Positions 8,216 to 16,742 of a stretch of 64,000 nucleotides of DNA are shown one piece after another (position 1 is the first letter of the stretch; the number at the start of each line of letters is the position of its first letter). The notes beneath the pieces are model-generated. The model was not told where the DNA came from and made no database searches. It saw only the letters and a list, made by a program, of their open reading frames with translations. Made by a program: the position numbers and the translations under genes. The DNA is from Bacteroidota bacterium (GTDB lineage Bacteria > Bacteroidota > Bacteroidia > Chitinophagales > Chitinophagaceae), in NCBI GenBank assembly GCA_023437225.1, contig JAEZGS010000027.1, forward strand, positions 124,001 to 188,000. The letters run 5' to 3'.

Positions 8216-10216
8216 ATGGTTGAAGTACAACAACCCGCATCAATACATCAGCATGCTGCAGAAGGGAGCAAAACCAGCCTGATGGTAAGAAACGAATTGG
8301 CATTTGCGATTGCCTGCGGGATCTTTCTTGCATTAGGGTTTTCTCTCTCGTTCATACCATCGGTCAACGTCTCTGTCTCCCTGGCTTTTTACATTGCCGC
8401 CTACATAGCAGGCGGATATTTCACCACGATAGAAGCAATAGAAGGTATTCGCAAAGGACATTTTGAGATCGACTTCTTAATGCTCGTTGCTGCAATTGGC
8501 GCGGCGGCATTGGGTGAATGGGCCGAAGGAGCTTTGTTGCTTTTTCTTTTCAGCCTGGGTCACGCATTGGAACATTATGCGATGGCAAAGGCGAGGAAGT
8601 CGATCGAAGCATTATCGGGTCTTGCTCCAAAGACAGCGCTGGTTAGAAAAGGGGATTTGTTACATGAAGTATCTATTGATGCTTTGCAAATTGGCGATAC
8701 GGTAATTGTAAAGCCTAATTCTAAAATTTCAGCGGATGGCATCGTGACGATGGGACATACCAGTGTAAACCAGGCTCCAATTACCGGCGAGAGTATGCCA
8801 GTCGATAAATCTCCATTCGCGATAGCGGAGATTGCCGCAAAGGGCATGGAGAAAGTGCCCATACAACACAAGGTATTCGCCGGATCGATCAATGGTAGCG
8901 GAAATCTTGAAGTTTATGTTACACGAGTGGCATCGGATAGTACCATCGCGCGACTTGTAAAACTCGTTAATGAAGCACAGGCGCAGAAGTCGCCCACCCA
9001 ACGCTTTACCGACCGAATTGAAAGATATTATGTACCAGCAGTGCTGGTGTTGGTAACCCTGTTATTGTTCGCTTTCGTTGTGATAGATGAATCCTTCAGT
9101 GCCAGTTTTTACAGGGCGATGGCGGTATTGGTGGGTGCGAGTCCATGTGCATTGGCGATATCAACGCCAAGTGCAGTATTGAGTGGTGTGGCAAGAGCCG
9201 CCCGCGGTGGCGTACTGGTAAAAGGCGGTAAGCCGTTGGAAGATCTTGGATCTGTTACTGCGATAGCATTTGATAAAACCGGAACGCTTACGGAAGGAAA
9301 GCCAAAGCTCACGGGCATTTATGTTTATGATGGGTACGACGAAGCTACGCTGCTTGAAACAGTTATTGCTGTGGAGCAATTAAGTGATCATCCTTTGGCC
9401 GCTGCAATTGTGAGAGACGGATTAGACAGGTTGAAGAGGGCAGTGGCCACTGCGACGAACCTCACATCTATTGAGGGCAGAGGAGTGCGGGCAAACTATA
9501 ATAATGCAACGGTGTTGATTGGAAACAAAGAACTCTTTTTAGAAGGCGGTCAACAGATACCTGCAGAGATAGCAGACAAAGTGATATCACTGGAGAGTGT
9601 AGGAAATACAACGATGCTGGTACAGGTGAATAACACTTTTGCCGGGGTGATAACTTTAATGGATGTGGCAAGAGCGGAAGCGAAAGCCACGGTAAAACAA
9701 TTGCTGGATAGTGGTATTCGTAAGGTTGTAATGCTAACTGGCGATAATCAAAAGGTAGCCGAGGCGATTGCAAAAGAAATAGGCATTACGGAAGCATGGG
9801 GCAACCTGTTGCCAGAGCAAAAGTTGACAGCGATTGAGAAATTGAAATCTTCTGAACGAATGATTGCAATGGTGGGCGATGGAGTAAACGATGCACCTGC
9901 GATGGCGAAGAGTACAGTTGGTATTGCGATGGGAGCAGCAGGAAGTGATGTGGCTTTGGAGACAGCGGATGTTGCGTTGATGGCAGACAAGTTAAGCAAC
10001 CTTCCGTTTGCAATTGGGTTGAGTCGCAAAGCGCGTAGTATCATTAGGCAAAATGTAGCGATCAGTTTGGGTATGGTTGTTTTGTTGGTTCCATTAACCA
10101 TGGCTGGCGTTGTAAAAATGGGCCCTGCAGTTATTGGCCATGAGGGGTCTACAATTGTGGTAGTGTTCAATGCGCTGCGGTTGTTGGTGTATAAGCCATC
10201 TTTTACGCAAGGGTGA
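8216..10216 (+). CDS. P1B-4-type metal-exporting P-type ATPase (CoaT/PfeT-like)
   Basis: A 666-residue inner-membrane ATPase that should export a transition metal. The phosphorylation motif DKTGTLTEG has its Asp at residue 353, with TGD and GDGVNDAP motifs downstream. The membrane metal site reads SPC (residues 309-311) instead of the CPC of Zn/Cu pumps, and the sixth helix has HEGST from residue 642. SPC plus HEG(G/S)T is the known signature of subgroup P1B-4, whose members export Co2+ or Fe2+ (CoaT, CtpD, PfeT). As usual there, no cysteine-rich N-terminal metal-binding domain is present; the N-terminus has only two His. The family suggests defence against cobalt or iron overload; the exact metal is inference. 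A dyad at 8173-8190 may control it. Confidence 0.92.
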   Translation: MVEVQQPASIHQHAAEGSKTSLMVRNELAFAIACGIFLALGFSLSFIPSVNVSVSLAFYIAAYIAGGYFTTIEAIEGIRKGHFEIDFLMLVAAIGAAALGEWAEGALLLFLFSLGHALEHYAMAKARKSIEALSGLAPKTALVRKGDLLHEVSIDALQIGDTVIVKPNSKISADGIVTMGHTSVNQAPITGESMPVDKSPFAIAEIAAKGMEKVPIQHKVFAGSINGSGNLEVYVTRVASDSTIARLVKLVNEAQAQKSPTQRFTDRIERYYVPAVLVLVTLLLFAFVVIDESFSASFYRAMAVLVGASPCALAISTPSAVLSGVARAARGGVLVKGGKPLEDLGSVTAIAFDKTGTLTEGKPKLTGIYVYDGYDEATLLETVIAVEQLSDHPLAAAIVRDGLDRLKRAVATATNLTSIEGRGVRANYNNATVLIGNKELFLEGGQQIPAEIADKVISLESVGNTTMLVQVNNTFAGVITLMDVARAEAKATVKQLLDSGIRKVVMLTGDNQKVAEAIAKEIGITEAWGNLLPEQKLTAIEKLKSSERMIAMVGDGVNDAPAMAKSTVGIAMGAAGSDVALETADVALMADKLSNLPFAIGLSRKARSIIRQNVAISLGMVVLLVPLTMAGVVKMGPAVIGHEGSTIVVVFNALRLLVYKPSFTQG

Positions 10217-10386
10217 GGGGTTAGGACATTTTGCTTAAGCAGATGACGTCATTGAACCATCGGAAGCTTAGTGGACCATATGCTAAAAAAGCATTCATGC
10301 AGCCGGTATTTAGCTGGGGCGCTGCAAACCCAATAAGGAGTCGTGATGCCAGGAAAGCATATCTGGCGGCAATCACCAAAAGAAAA

Positions 10387-10418
10387 AACCTCTTGCAAAA
10401 CGATGTTTACAAGAGGTT
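10387..10418 (-). terminator. Rho-independent terminator of tRNA-Asn
   Basis: A 9-bp perfect stem (AACCTCTTG / CAAGAGGTT, left arm 10387-10395, right arm 10410-10418) with a 14-base loop. On the reverse strand it is followed by a T-rich run (complement of 10377-10386). It lies 13 bases past the 3' end of the tRNA. Confidence 0.8.
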
Positions 10419-10431
10419 AAGTTTCTTTCAG

Positions 10432-10505
10432 CTCCCCCTGCTGGACTTGAACCAGCGACCCTCTGATTAACAGTCAGATGCTCTAACCAACTGAGCTAAG
10501 GAGGA
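10432..10505 (-). tRNA. tRNA-Asn (anticodon GTT)
   Basis: A 74-base cloverleaf on the reverse strand. The 7-bp acceptor stem has one G-U pair (TCCTCCT / AGGGGGA). The D arm reads TAGCTCAGTTGGTTAGAGC, the anticodon stem CTGAC/ATCAG region carries GTT, and the T arm contains GGTTCAAGTCC. CCA is not encoded. It has its own promoter upstream and a terminator downstream. Confidence 0.95.
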
Positions 10506-10535
10506 ATTTCCACCCGATTTGATTCGAATGGGTGG

Positions 10536-10566
10536 CAAAAATAGGGAATTTGCTCTTTCACCCAAA
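10536..10566 (-). promoter_or_regulatory. Promoter of tRNA-Asn (TTTG-N19-TATTTTTG)
   Basis: On the reverse strand, TTTG (10563-10566) and TATTTTTG (10536-10543) are separated by 19 bases. This is an exact match to the Bacteroidota primary-sigma consensus TTTG-N19-21-TAnnTTTG. Transcription would start about 25 bases before the tRNA. A 6-bp inverted repeat (CCACCC/GGGTGG, 10510-10535) lies between promoter and tRNA. Confidence 0.8.
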
Positions 10567-10572
10567 AGTTGA

Positions 10573-12198
10573 TTAGTTTTTTTTCTGCTGCCTGCGATTT
10601 GCCAGCTTTTCCAGTCGCTCTAACCTCGCCCTCATTTCTTTATTCTCTTCTTCGAGCTTCTCAATTTTTTTTTCCATTTCCCATTTCCCATTTTCCATTT
10701 CCTCAATTGCTTGCTGCTGCTCCTGAATCGCCCTTACCGCCAACACACTGAAATTGCTGTAATTCATGCCCAAAAGCGTTTGTCCATCCTCGTTAGTGAG
10801 TTTCGTTACCAGTCCAGGCATTATCTTCTCTACCTCCTGCGCCATGAATCCAAACGACACGGGATCGCTCTCTTCGTTATCTTTCAATTGATACGTGTAC
10901 GTTTTCATATTCATCAGTTGACTTAACACGGAACCTAACGGCAAAATGTTTTTCTTCATTCGCATATCAGACACCGATGTATATCCGCCCGTGGTGCTGC
11001 TAAAGGTTCCGCGGAGCGCGCCGTTGTAAAACAGTTGTAAACTCGGACTTACATGCATGCTCCATTTATTTGTTGTGGAAGCTGCCTCCAATTGCAATGC
11101 ATGTGAACTTGCGATGGATTTCACCTGCAGCGCTGCATCTGTTGTAGCTGTGCCGGGCAATTTCACAATACCAACCCGGCCACTTCTCAAAACGGTCAGT
11201 GCATTTTTCCGCGGACCGAAGTACTGGCCGTTGCCTACAATGAACAATGGACTATTCGGACCGGCTGTCGTTTCTGCGGCAGCTAAAATCGGATCCGCAC
11301 TCTCGCCTATGGCGAAGCCTGATTGCGTACGCATAATATTATCTGTCCCAAATGCCGCACTCCATTCTGCCTCCGCAGTTGCGTCATTGGCAGCAAAAGT
11401 GTAGGTGCCTGACGATTCACCACTGTTGAATGAAGCCGATGCCTCGCCATCAGCAGTGCCAGTATTGGCAACAAAACTGGTGCGACCGGTTGCAGCGCTG
11501 TACTCACCGAAAGCAGCCGAATGATCGCCCATTGCCTGGGCAATAAACCCTGCTGCAAAGGATGAACTTCCTGTAGCCACGGCTAATCCTCCAAAAGCCG
11601 CCGAATTATCGCCACTTGCAAGGGCATCACCGCCCGCAGCAAACGAACCGTAGCCTATCTTTTCAAAGTCCCAATTATATGGAGCGCCCTGCGCAAAAGG
11701 ATCTTCAACATATCCTGCGCGAAATGCGGCTTTGGATGGAAGCCAGAATGCTTTTACACCAACTCCCGCTGTATCGAGACCAAACAAAACCGGTCTTCCC
11801 GCGGCGACATTCAATTTAGCACGTGGATTAGTTGTGCCGATACCTACATTTCCGGTGTTTGTATTGTAAATGCGCGAACCGACCTGTGCCCATGGGCCGG
11901 CGCCACCACTTCCTGCAATATTGGTCCATGCTGTTGCATTCCAATACCAAAAGCTTTGTGTGTCGGTGTCATACACCATAAGCCCCGCTGCGGGTGCTGC
12001 GATAGCAGTCCTTTGGGCGCTGGTCATCCTCGGAATTAGTATTCCCTTTTTTGATGCGGCATTCACTTTGATGTCGAGCATCGCGCTTGCATGTGGTGCC
12101 GTACCGTCATCGTTGATGGCTACACTTTGCGCACGCATTGTAATTGGTAATGCAATTACCGATACAATCAAAAGCAGTTGGTTTAGGCCTCGTTTCAT
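10573..12198 (-). CDS. Exported tail-fibre-like protein with S74 chaperone domain, copy 3
   Basis: A 541-residue protein with signal peptide (cleavage near MRAQ). The shared N-terminal module is SVAINDDGTAPHASAMLDIKV. Next come YadA-head-like repeats in which Ala/Gly/Ser units such as AAFGGLAVATG recur every 14-16 residues. Then comes a C-terminal intramolecular chaperone domain (peptidase S74, endosialidase type) and a coiled-coil tail. The autocleavage motif is SDMRMK: Ser at position 1 and Lys at 6, the dyad known from phage endosialidases. The tail codes through a 7-nt repeat (10674-10708). It is the last of three tandem paralogues transcribed leftward. In the family the S74 domain helps trimers fold and then cuts itself off. 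A surface adhesin or fibre is likely; substrate unknown. Confidence 0.88.
   Translation of the reverse strand: MKRGLNQLLLIVSVIALPITMRAQSVAINDDGTAPHASAMLDIKVNAASKKGILIPRMTSAQRTAIAAPAAGLMVYDTDTQSFWYWNATAWTNIAGSGGAGPWAQVGSRIYNTNTGNVGIGTTNPRAKLNVAAGRPVLFGLDTAGVGVKAFWLPSKAAFRAGYVEDPFAQGAPYNWDFEKIGYGSFAAGGDALASGDNSAAFGGLAVATGSSSFAAGFIAQAMGDHSAAFGEYSAATGRTSFVANTGTADGEASASFNSGESSGTYTFAANDATAEAEWSAAFGTDNIMRTQSGFAIGESADPILAAAETTAGPNSPLFIVGNGQYFGPRKNALTVLRSGRVGIVKLPGTATTDAALQVKSIASSHALQLEAASTTNKWSMHVSPSLQLFYNGALRGTFSSTTGGYTSVSDMRMKKNILPLGSVLSQLMNMKTYTYQLKDNEESDPVSFGFMAQEVEKIMPGLVTKLTNEDGQTLLGMNYSNFSVLAVRAIQEQQQAIEEMENGKWEMEKKIEKLEEENKEMRARLERLEKLANRRQQKKN
10674..10708 (-). repeat. 7-nt repeat array inside the coiled-coil tail, copy 3
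   Basis: Five units of exactly seven bases, mostly CCATTTC on the forward strand, in frame in the tail of the S74 gene. The encoded part reads ENGKWEMEKK. The same word family makes up the intergenic arrays at 15657 and 46792. Confidence 0.75.
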
Positions 12199-12230
12199 AT
12201 TTGTTGTTTGATGAAGTGTCAGATTGACAA

Positions 12231-13835
12231 TTATTTTTGCAGCTTATCAATGATTGATTCGAGTCGCCTGATTCGTTCTTCCTGTTCTTTAACCTTCGTT
12301 TCCAATTTCAAATTCTCATTTCTCATTTCTGAAACCACTTCCTGAATTGCTCTTACTGCCAATACCCCGAAATTGCTATAGTTCATTCCTAAAAGCGGTT
12401 GTCCATCACCGTTTGTAAGTTTCGTCACCAGGTCGGGCATGATCTTCTCCACTTCCTGTGCCATGAAACCAAAGGAAACCGGGTCATGCTCATTGTTGTC
12501 CTTCAAATGATATGTGTATGGAGTCATGTTCATCAACTGGTTGAGCACCGAGCCCAGCGGTATCATGTCTTTCTTTAGTCGTATGTCAGAAACCGCAGTA
12601 TAACCACCTGTTGAATTGCTAAAGGTTCCCCGTAGCACACCGTTATAGAATAACTGCAAATGGGGACTTACATGAAAACCCCACCGGTTGATCGTTGAGG
12701 CTTGTTCAAGCTGTAACGCATGTGATGTAGAGAAGGCTTTAATTTGAAGTGGTGCATCCTGGGAGCCAACGCTCGGCAACCTGCCGATCGCTGTATGGCC
12801 GCTTCGTGTAATGGTGAAAGCGTTTCTTAAATTTCCATAGCTTCCATTACCCACATAAAAAAGAGGAGCTGCAATACTGCCTCCCAACGAAACATCACCG
12901 ATCATCGGAGTGCCATATTCGCCTACTGCGAATCCGCTATTTGTCTTCATGGAATTGCCCATACCGAAAGCCGCGCTATATGGAGCTTCGGCGGCACCTT
13001 CGTTAGCAGCGAATGCCGCATTTCCATCGGCATATGCATAATTGAACGCTGCGGCAAGCTCGCCGTTCACAGATGCCTGGTTAGCCGCAAAGCTGCCGTA
13101 GCCCTGGGCCGCAGAGTATGTTCCAAATGCAGCTGAATTATCTCCCATTGCCTGTGCAATGAAACCTGCCGCAAAGGCTGCACTTCCGGTTGCCACAGGT
13201 AGTCGTCCAAATGCAGCAGAATAATCGCCTCTCGCTAATGCATCACCTCCGGCAGCAAAAGAGCCATACCCCACCTCAGAATAATCCCAGTTAAATGGCG
13301 TACCCTGTGCAAAAGGATCGTCGATCACTCCGGCTCTGAATGCCGCTTTTGAAGGCAACCAAAATGCTTTAACCCCAACACCAGATGTATCAAGACCAAA
13401 CAACACCGGCCTGCCTGCAGCGACATTTAATTTAGCACGTGGATTAGTTGTACCGATACCTACATTTCCGGTGTTTGTATTGTAGATGCGCGAACCAACC
13501 TGTGCCCAGGGACCTGATCCACCTCCCGCTGCGAGGTTTGTCCATGCCGATGCATTCCAATACCAGAAACTTTGTGTATCGGTATCATAAACCATAAGAC
13601 CTGCTGCAGGTGAAGCAATAGCTGATCTTTGCGCGCTTGTCATGCGTGGAATGAGCAAACCTTTTTTTGCGGCCGCATTGACTTTAATATCCAACATTGC
13701 GCTTGCGTGCGGTGCAGTACCGTCATCATTGATCGCAACGTTCTGGGCATATAAAGGACGTGTACTTGTGATTATAGCAATAGCCATTAACACCGGCAAA
13801 CATGCCGATGCGATCCGGTTCAGGGAGTTACTCAT
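12231..13835 (-). CDS. Exported tail-fibre-like protein with S74 chaperone domain, copy 2
   Basis: A 534-residue paralogue of its two neighbours with the same order: signal peptide ending near LYAQ, conserved N-terminal module, YadA-head-like Ala/Gly repeats, S74 domain with SDIRLK (Ser and Lys of the cleavage dyad), and coiled-coil tail. N-terminal and C-terminal parts are nearly identical to the other copies, down to long stretches of DNA (for example around 11815-11890 and 13436-13510). The repeat region in between differs. It is 32 bases upstream of copy 3 and 38 bases downstream of copy 1, so the three are probably one transcript. Confidence 0.88.
   Translation of the reverse strand: MSNSLNRIASACLPVLMAIAIITSTRPLYAQNVAINDDGTAPHASAMLDIKVNAAAKKGLLIPRMTSAQRSAIASPAAGLMVYDTDTQSFWYWNASAWTNLAAGGGSGPWAQVGSRIYNTNTGNVGIGTTNPRAKLNVAAGRPVLFGLDTSGVGVKAFWLPSKAAFRAGVIDDPFAQGTPFNWDYSEVGYGSFAAGGDALARGDYSAAFGRLPVATGSAAFAAGFIAQAMGDNSAAFGTYSAAQGYGSFAANQASVNGELAAAFNYAYADGNAAFAANEGAAEAPYSAAFGMGNSMKTNSGFAVGEYGTPMIGDVSLGGSIAAPLFYVGNGSYGNLRNAFTITRSGHTAIGRLPSVGSQDAPLQIKAFSTSHALQLEQASTINRWGFHVSPHLQLFYNGVLRGTFSNSTGGYTAVSDIRLKKDMIPLGSVLNQLMNMTPYTYHLKDNNEHDPVSFGFMAQEVEKIMPDLVTKLTNGDGQPLLGMNYSNFGVLAVRAIQEVVSEMRNENLKLETKVKEQEERIRRLESIIDKLQK
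12303..12330 (-). repeat. 7-nt repeat array inside the coiled-coil tail, copy 2
   Basis: Four 7-base units (CAATTTC, AAATTCT, CATTTCT, CATTTCT) in frame, encoding MRNENLKLE. The reverse strand is nearly identical to the intergenic array at 34786-34822. Confidence 0.75.
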
Positions 13836-13873
13836 ATAGTTAGTGTTGGTTAAGTGCTCGTATTAAAGGCCAT

Positions 13874-15469
13874 CTACTTTTCCCCAAGTAATTGTTCCAA
13901 CCTTTTCAATCTTTCTTCCTGCTTCTCCATTCTCTTTTTCAATTCCAAATTCTCATTTCTCACTTCTTCAATAATGCTCTGCTGCTCCTGTATTGCCTTA
14001 ATTGCAAGCACAGCGAAGTTTGTATAGTTCATTCCCAACAGCGTCTCTCCTTTATCGTCCTTCATTTTTGTTACAAGACCAGGCATTATCTTTTCCACTT
14101 CCTGCGCCATGAAACCAAATGAAAGAGGATCGGTCGACTCATTATCTTTCAAATGGTACGTATATGGCTTCATGTTCATCAACTGGCTCAAAATAGAACC
14201 CAGTGGAAGAATGTCCTTTTTCAGTCTCATATCCGAAACCGCGGTATATCCACCAGTAGAATTGGAAAATGTTCCGCGCAGTACGTTGTTGTAATAGAGT
14301 TGCAAATGGGGACTTACATTAAAGCTCCAATCATTTAAAGAGGCGGCTTCTTCGAGTTGCAGTGCATGCACGCCAGACAATTGTTTTACCTGTAGCATTC
14401 CAGCATTCGCGGTTGTGGTAACCGGGTTTTTATTGATGCTGGTTCGACCACTCCTTAAAACAACAAACGCATTTCTTAAGGGCGATAAATTGGCCGCATT
14501 TCCAATAATAAACAAGGGAGAATTTTGATTTGTACTTACAGAAAGTTCTGGTGCTGCCAGTATGGGATCGTTATTTTGACCGATTGCCAGTCCGGCAAAG
14601 CTGCGCATCGTTGTTCCGAATCCCATGGCACCACTATACCATGCGGAAGCGGTTCCTTCATTCGCGGCAAAACTGCTTTCACCTTCTGCATAACCACGAT
14701 TAAATCCTGCACCAAAATCTCCGTTTGCAGTTGCGCCGTTTGCAACAAAGCTGATGTCTCCCATCGCGGCGCTGTATTCACCGAATGCAGCGGAATAACG
14801 GCCCATGGCTTGGGCGATAAGTCCTGCCGAAAATGAGGCCTTGCCTGTTGCCACTGAGAGCTGACCAAAGGAAGCGGAATATTCGCCCGAAGCAGAGTTG
14901 TCGCCTCCGGCCGCAAACGAACTCCAGCCTATATTTGAATATTCCCACGAATCGCTTCCTATTCCAAAAGGATCTTCAATAACACCTGTTCTGAATGCCG
15001 CTTTTGATGGGAGCCAGAAAGTTTTAACGCCCAGCCCTGCGGTATCAAGTCCAAATAATACCGGTCTTCCGGCAGCGACATTGAGTTTGGCACGAGGGTT
15101 AGTTGTGCCAATGCCAACATTCCCTGTATTTGTGTTGTGTATGCGGGAGCCAAGTTGTGCCCAGGGTCCTGAGCCGCCGCCACCCGCGAGGTTTGTCCAC
15201 GCCGAAGCATTCCAGTACCAGAAGCTTTGTGTATCTGTATCGTACACCATAAGACCCGCGGCCGGTGAAGCAATAGCACTTCTTTGCGCGCTGGTCATTC
15301 GTGGTATCAGCAAGCCTTTCTTAGCGGCAGCGTTTACTTTGATATCCAGCATTGCACTGGCATGTGGTGCGGTTCCGTCGTCATTAATAGCTACACTTTG
15401 GGCAGACATGGCAACCGGTAGCAGCATTACAAGAACTGCCGCAAGTAACCGGGTAAAATTGGAGATCAT
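13874..15469 (-). CDS. Exported tail-fibre-like protein with S74 chaperone domain, copy 1
   Basis: A 531-residue protein, first of the three-gene tandem. The signal peptide ends near AMSAQ and is followed by the shared module, YadA-head-like repeats (units such as AAFGEYSAAMG), the S74 chaperone domain with SDMRLK, and a coiled-coil tail ending RLEQLLGEK. The three proteins are about the same length, which points to duplication followed by divergence of the exposed repeat region. An adhesin or appendage tip role is inference from architecture. Confidence 0.88.
   Translation of the reverse strand: MISNFTRLLAAVLVMLLPVAMSAQSVAINDDGTAPHASAMLDIKVNAAAKKGLLIPRMTSAQRSAIASPAAGLMVYDTDTQSFWYWNASAWTNLAGGGGSGPWAQLGSRIHNTNTGNVGIGTTNPRAKLNVAAGRPVLFGLDTAGLGVKTFWLPSKAAFRTGVIEDPFGIGSDSWEYSNIGWSSFAAGGDNSASGEYSASFGQLSVATGKASFSAGLIAQAMGRYSAAFGEYSAAMGDISFVANGATANGDFGAGFNRGYAEGESSFAANEGTASAWYSGAMGFGTTMRSFAGLAIGQNNDPILAAPELSVSTNQNSPLFIIGNAANLSPLRNAFVVLRSGRTSINKNPVTTTANAGMLQVKQLSGVHALQLEEAASLNDWSFNVSPHLQLYYNNVLRGTFSNSTGGYTAVSDMRLKKDILPLGSILSQLMNMKPYTYHLKDNESTDPLSFGFMAQEVEKIMPGLVTKMKDDKGETLLGMNYTNFAVLAIKAIQEQQSIIEEVRNENLELKKRMEKQEERLKRLEQLLGEK
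13940..13974 (-). repeat. 7-nt repeat array inside the coiled-coil tail, copy 1
   Basis: Units CAATTCC, AAATTCT, CATTTCT, CACTTCT and TCAATAA follow each other without gap, in frame, encoding VRNENLELKK. The words match those of the intergenic array at 17871-17989. Confidence 0.7.
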
Positions 15470-15656
15470 ACGTTGGTTTTATTTTTTGATCGGGTTAAAT
15501 ATGGGATTGTGCCTTCCTGGGAGAAAGCTAAAAACTGCTAATGTGCCCTAACAGGATCAGAGGGATGGAAGTGGTCCGGATCAGTTACTTCAGAGTAAGA
15601 AAAGTAATGTACGATGTTTGATTGAGAATCACAAGCACCGGGAAAAAACATGAAAC

Positions 15657-15728
15657 GGGAAACAGAAAACGGGAAATGGGAAATGGCAAATGCCAAATGC
15701 TAAATGCCAAATGCTAAATGGGAAATGG
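15657..15728. repeat. Intergenic 7-nt repeat array (GGGAAAT/GCCAAAT type)
   Basis: Ten consecutive 7-base units from 15657 to 15726 without a break: GGGAAAC, AGAAAAC, GGGAAAT twice, GGCAAAT, GCCAAAT, GCTAAAT, GCCAAAT, GCTAAAT, GGGAAAT. It fills most of the DNA just before the lipoprotein gene at 15766. The rest of the gap from 15470 shows no gene. Confidence 0.85.
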
Positions 15729-15765
15729 TTTTAATTCAGGAACTTCATTTTATCAATTTTGCGTC

Positions 15766-16665
15766 ATGAAATACCTTTTCCTTTTCATCCTGCTTTGGGG
15801 TTGTGCGGCGCCGGCAAATATGATGTTGAATTATACCGTGGAACACCATCCTGCCACTTCTCTATCGCCTGCGCCGACGAAAATCGTTGTATTCAATAAC
15901 CACAACGTGAAAGCACAGCGGTATCGTGAGAATAAAGAGCAGCTTTTTACAGCGATCATAGATACTCTCGTCTCACAAGCAGCACTTCGATTCCGATCGA
16001 TTGGTATCGAAGCGGTGGCGCTTCCGGGTTTTACACCGATATCTCTTAGTGATAAAAATCGTCTTGATTCGCTTGCACAAACGTATAACGCAACACACCT
16101 ATTGGCAATTGATAGCTTTGACGCAAAATTCATTCAAACAGAAGTGGAGGTAACGAGAACGGAAGACAGCAAATCTCGTGAGGCTTTTTACGATTTTGAA
16201 TGTATCACCGAATTATACCTGTTGGACAAAGTAAAAATAATTGACGATGAGCTGATGCGGCAGCGGTATCCTCATTCAAGTCGCAGTGTAGCAAGCGGCT
16301 TACTTGCAGCCGGTCCTAATATCGTCACACAACAGCGTGTTGCCTATGAAAGTGGTGCAGCTAACATGGATAAGTTCCTCGATAAATATTTTGCAGCAAA
16401 GAAAATTCTGACCCGGCCGATTTTTTCACAGGGTGAGTTTGTCGAAGCCGGCAACGCAGCTAGAACGCAGGATTTTCAAAAGGCGCTTCAAATCTCTAAA
16501 CAATTGGCTAACACTTCGAAGTCCAAAACCGCTGCACAGGCATATTACAATTGCGCGGTGCTTAGCGAATTGCTGGGAAACATCTCGGATGCAAGGCGGT
16601 ACCTCGATAATTCGCTTTCCATCGTAACTCTTCCCGAAGCGCAGGCGATGGTTCGCTCCATGTAA
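15766..16665 (+). CDS. Lipoprotein with C-terminal TPR-like helices
   Basis: About 299 residues from the ATG at 15766. An upstream in-frame start at 15718 lies in the repeat array and is rejected. The signal peptide MKYLFLFILLWGC gives a lipid-modified Cys at residue 13. A middle domain of mixed strands and helices follows, then a helical hairpin (AQAYYNCAVLSELLGNISDA) typical of one tetratricopeptide unit near the C-terminus. It resembles Bacteroidota lipoproteins annotated DUF6340, but this is a weak match by eye. Function unknown; location is the periplasmic or outer membrane surface. Confidence 0.7.
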   Translation: MKYLFLFILLWGCAAPANMMLNYTVEHHPATSLSPAPTKIVVFNNHNVKAQRYRENKEQLFTAIIDTLVSQAALRFRSIGIEAVALPGFTPISLSDKNRLDSLAQTYNATHLLAIDSFDAKFIQTEVEVTRTEDSKSREAFYDFECITELYLLDKVKIIDDELMRQRYPHSSRSVASGLLAAGPNIVTQQRVAYESGAANMDKFLDKYFAAKKILTRPIFSQGEFVEAGNAARTQDFQKALQISKQLANTSKSKTAAQAYYNCAVLSELLGNISDARRYLDNSLSIVTLPEAQAMVRSM

Positions 16666-16742
16666 CGGAAAATTAGAATTTAATGATGCATAATAAAGGA
16701 TGTGATTGTCCTTTATTAACTTGCAGCACTAACGCTTGCCGT

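Noticed and set aside
10231..10470. Forward ORF of 79 codons ending ...LDLNQRPSD
   Set aside because: It runs through the tRNA-Asn terminator and into the tRNA itself; the ending is the well-known false translation of a tRNA on the opposite strand.
10573..15469. S74 tail-fibre genes taken as prophage remnants
   Set aside because: Each has a Sec signal peptide and there are no capsid, terminase or tail-assembly genes around them.
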